A stretch of DNA of 6,760 nucleotides from JACQNR01 sp964533045 (GTDB taxonomy: Bacteria > Acidobacteriota > Terriglobia > UBA7540): positions 1 to 6,760 of the forward strand of contig CAZHKT010000169.1 in assembly GCA_964533045.1 (NCBI GenBank), written 5' to 3'. Each line of letters opens with the position of its first letter. Position 1 is the stretch's first letter. Positions 6,332-6,760 of this stretch are shown in pieces. The notes under the pieces were generated by a model that was given only the letters and a program-made list of their open reading frames with translations, had not been told where the DNA came from and searched no databases. Position numbers and translations under genes: made by a program.

Positions 6332-6727
6332 GTGTTGCGCTTCGGGTCCTTCAGCGTGAAGACTAAGGTCCTCGTTGTCCAGGCCCTGATCCTCAGTGGC
6401 CTGGTGGTCTATTTCAAGGTAACGCTGCCGCGCATCGAAAAGGCCCGAGCCGCCGAGCGGTTGGCCGCGCGCGAACAGGCCATCGGGAATTTTTTCCAAG
6501 ACGTAACGACCGAAGGGGGCTCAGATGCCGCTCCGGCGCGACGCATTCGGGTGACTCCCGATGTGGTGGAAGTGCAGCGCCGGCTCGGCGCGCCCGATCA
6601 GAGCATGACCGACTTCGCCGGGGCCCAGCACCTGACTTGGTTCGGGGCGCAACAGAAGTTGATCGCTTCCTTCAATAGGGGGCGACTCTACGCCCTCACG
6701 CTGACCGACCTAGAGAGAATTACATAA
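6332..6727 (+). CDS. Small membrane-anchored protein with possible BamE/SmpA-like C-terminal region
   Basis: The product is 131 residues, with a GTG start chosen because GGAG (6318-6321) lies 10 bases upstream. A stronger AGGAGG at 6308-6313 is 18 bases away and serves no visible closer start. Residues about 12-31 (VLVVQALILSGLVVYF) form one membrane segment or uncleaved signal anchor. A charged, Arg/Glu/Ala-rich helix follows (about 34-55), then a linker. Residues about 75-128 contain VVEVQRRLGAPDQS, then HLTWFGAQQKLIASFNRGRLYALTL. The order (helix ending in LG-x-P, a strand with an aromatic, then a strand with F-x-x-G-R-L) recalls small BamE/SmpA-OmlA or related lipoprotein domains. No lipobox cysteine is present, so it is not a BamE lipoprotein itself. 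The gene is probably real; its function is unknown. Confidence 0.72.
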   Translation: MLRFGSFSVKTKVLVVQALILSGLVVYFKVTLPRIEKARAAERLAAREQAIGNFFQDVTTEGGSDAAPARRIRVTPDVVEVQRRLGAPDQSMTDFAGAQHLTWFGAQQKLIASFNRGRLYALTLTDLERIT

Positions 6728-6731
6728 TATA

Positions 6732-6760
6732 GTGACATCAGGGAGCATTTCGTGTATACT
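6732..6760 (+). promoter_or_regulatory. Sigma70-like promoter at the right edge
   Basis: GTGACA (6732-6737) and TATACT (6755-6760) each match consensus at five of six positions and have the ideal 17-base spacer. They begin 5 bases after the TAA of the small membrane protein gene. They probably drive a gene, or possibly an RNA, starting beyond the window. Confidence 0.5.

Noticed and set aside
4434..6359. Open frame of 641 codons on the + strand across the fucosidase gene
   Set aside because: It is antisense to a protein with clear GH29 motifs and a Tat signal. Its translation shows no domain or ordered hydrophobic pattern, and such long frames are expected opposite GC-rich genes.
1..6760. 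Defence, phage or biosynthetic gene cluster
   Set aside because: No nuclease, methylase, integrase, capsid, reverse transcriptase or biosynthetic core gene is visible. The five genes look like unrelated envelope or secreted functions.

Overview
This is a GC-rich bacterial chromosomal window, probably from an uncultured or environmental Gram-negative. It carries an ASPIC/UnbV-type FG-GAP protein, a Tat-exported GH29 glycosidase, a Wzy/WaaL-type glycan ligase and families of small hairpin-forming intergenic repeats. That mix suggests Acidobacteriota (Bryobacter/Solibacter-like), with Verrucomicrobiota or Planctomycetota as alternatives. The assignment is an inference from gene style and repeat style; there is no rRNA or marker gene here.

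Layout, left to right. (1) Positions 1-1304 (+): the 3' part of a large secreted protein with FG-GAP/VCBS propeller repeats and an ASPIC/UnbV C-terminus, whose 5' end lies outside the window. (2) Positions 1305-1747: a gene-free stretch holding two unrelated palindromic elements, one at 1330-1424 and a nested one at 1482-1624. (3) Positions 1748-2596 (+): a secreted protein with a signal peptide, an IPT/TIG-like domain and an unrecognised C-terminal domain. (4) Positions 2597-2760: almost entirely a chain of consecutive hairpins, ending 14 bases before the next start codon. (5) Positions 2761-4512 (+): a polytopic O-antigen ligase/polymerase-type protein with C-terminal TPR repeats. (6) Positions 4513-4730: the gap between convergent genes, with a decayed copy of the first repeat and a perfect 10-bp inverted repeat. 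(7) Positions 4731-6227 (-): a Tat-exported GH29 alpha-L-fucosidase-like enzyme with altered sugar-binding residues. (8) Positions 6228-6331: a divergent promoter region with an AT-rich palindrome. (9) Positions 6332-6727 (+): a small single-pass membrane protein with a possible BamE/SmpA-like C-terminus. (10) Positions 6728-6760: a good sigma70-like promoter for a gene beyond the right edge.

The genes do not form an obvious single pathway. Most products act in the envelope or periplasm (secreted FG-GAP protein, secreted IPT protein, glycan ligase, periplasmic fucosidase, anchored small protein), but gaps, repeats and changes of strand separate them, so they look like independent transcription units. 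I found no convincing new multi-gene system. The most unusual content is the dense, varied set of hairpin repeats in three successive intergenic gaps, and the non-canonical active site of the GH29 enzyme.
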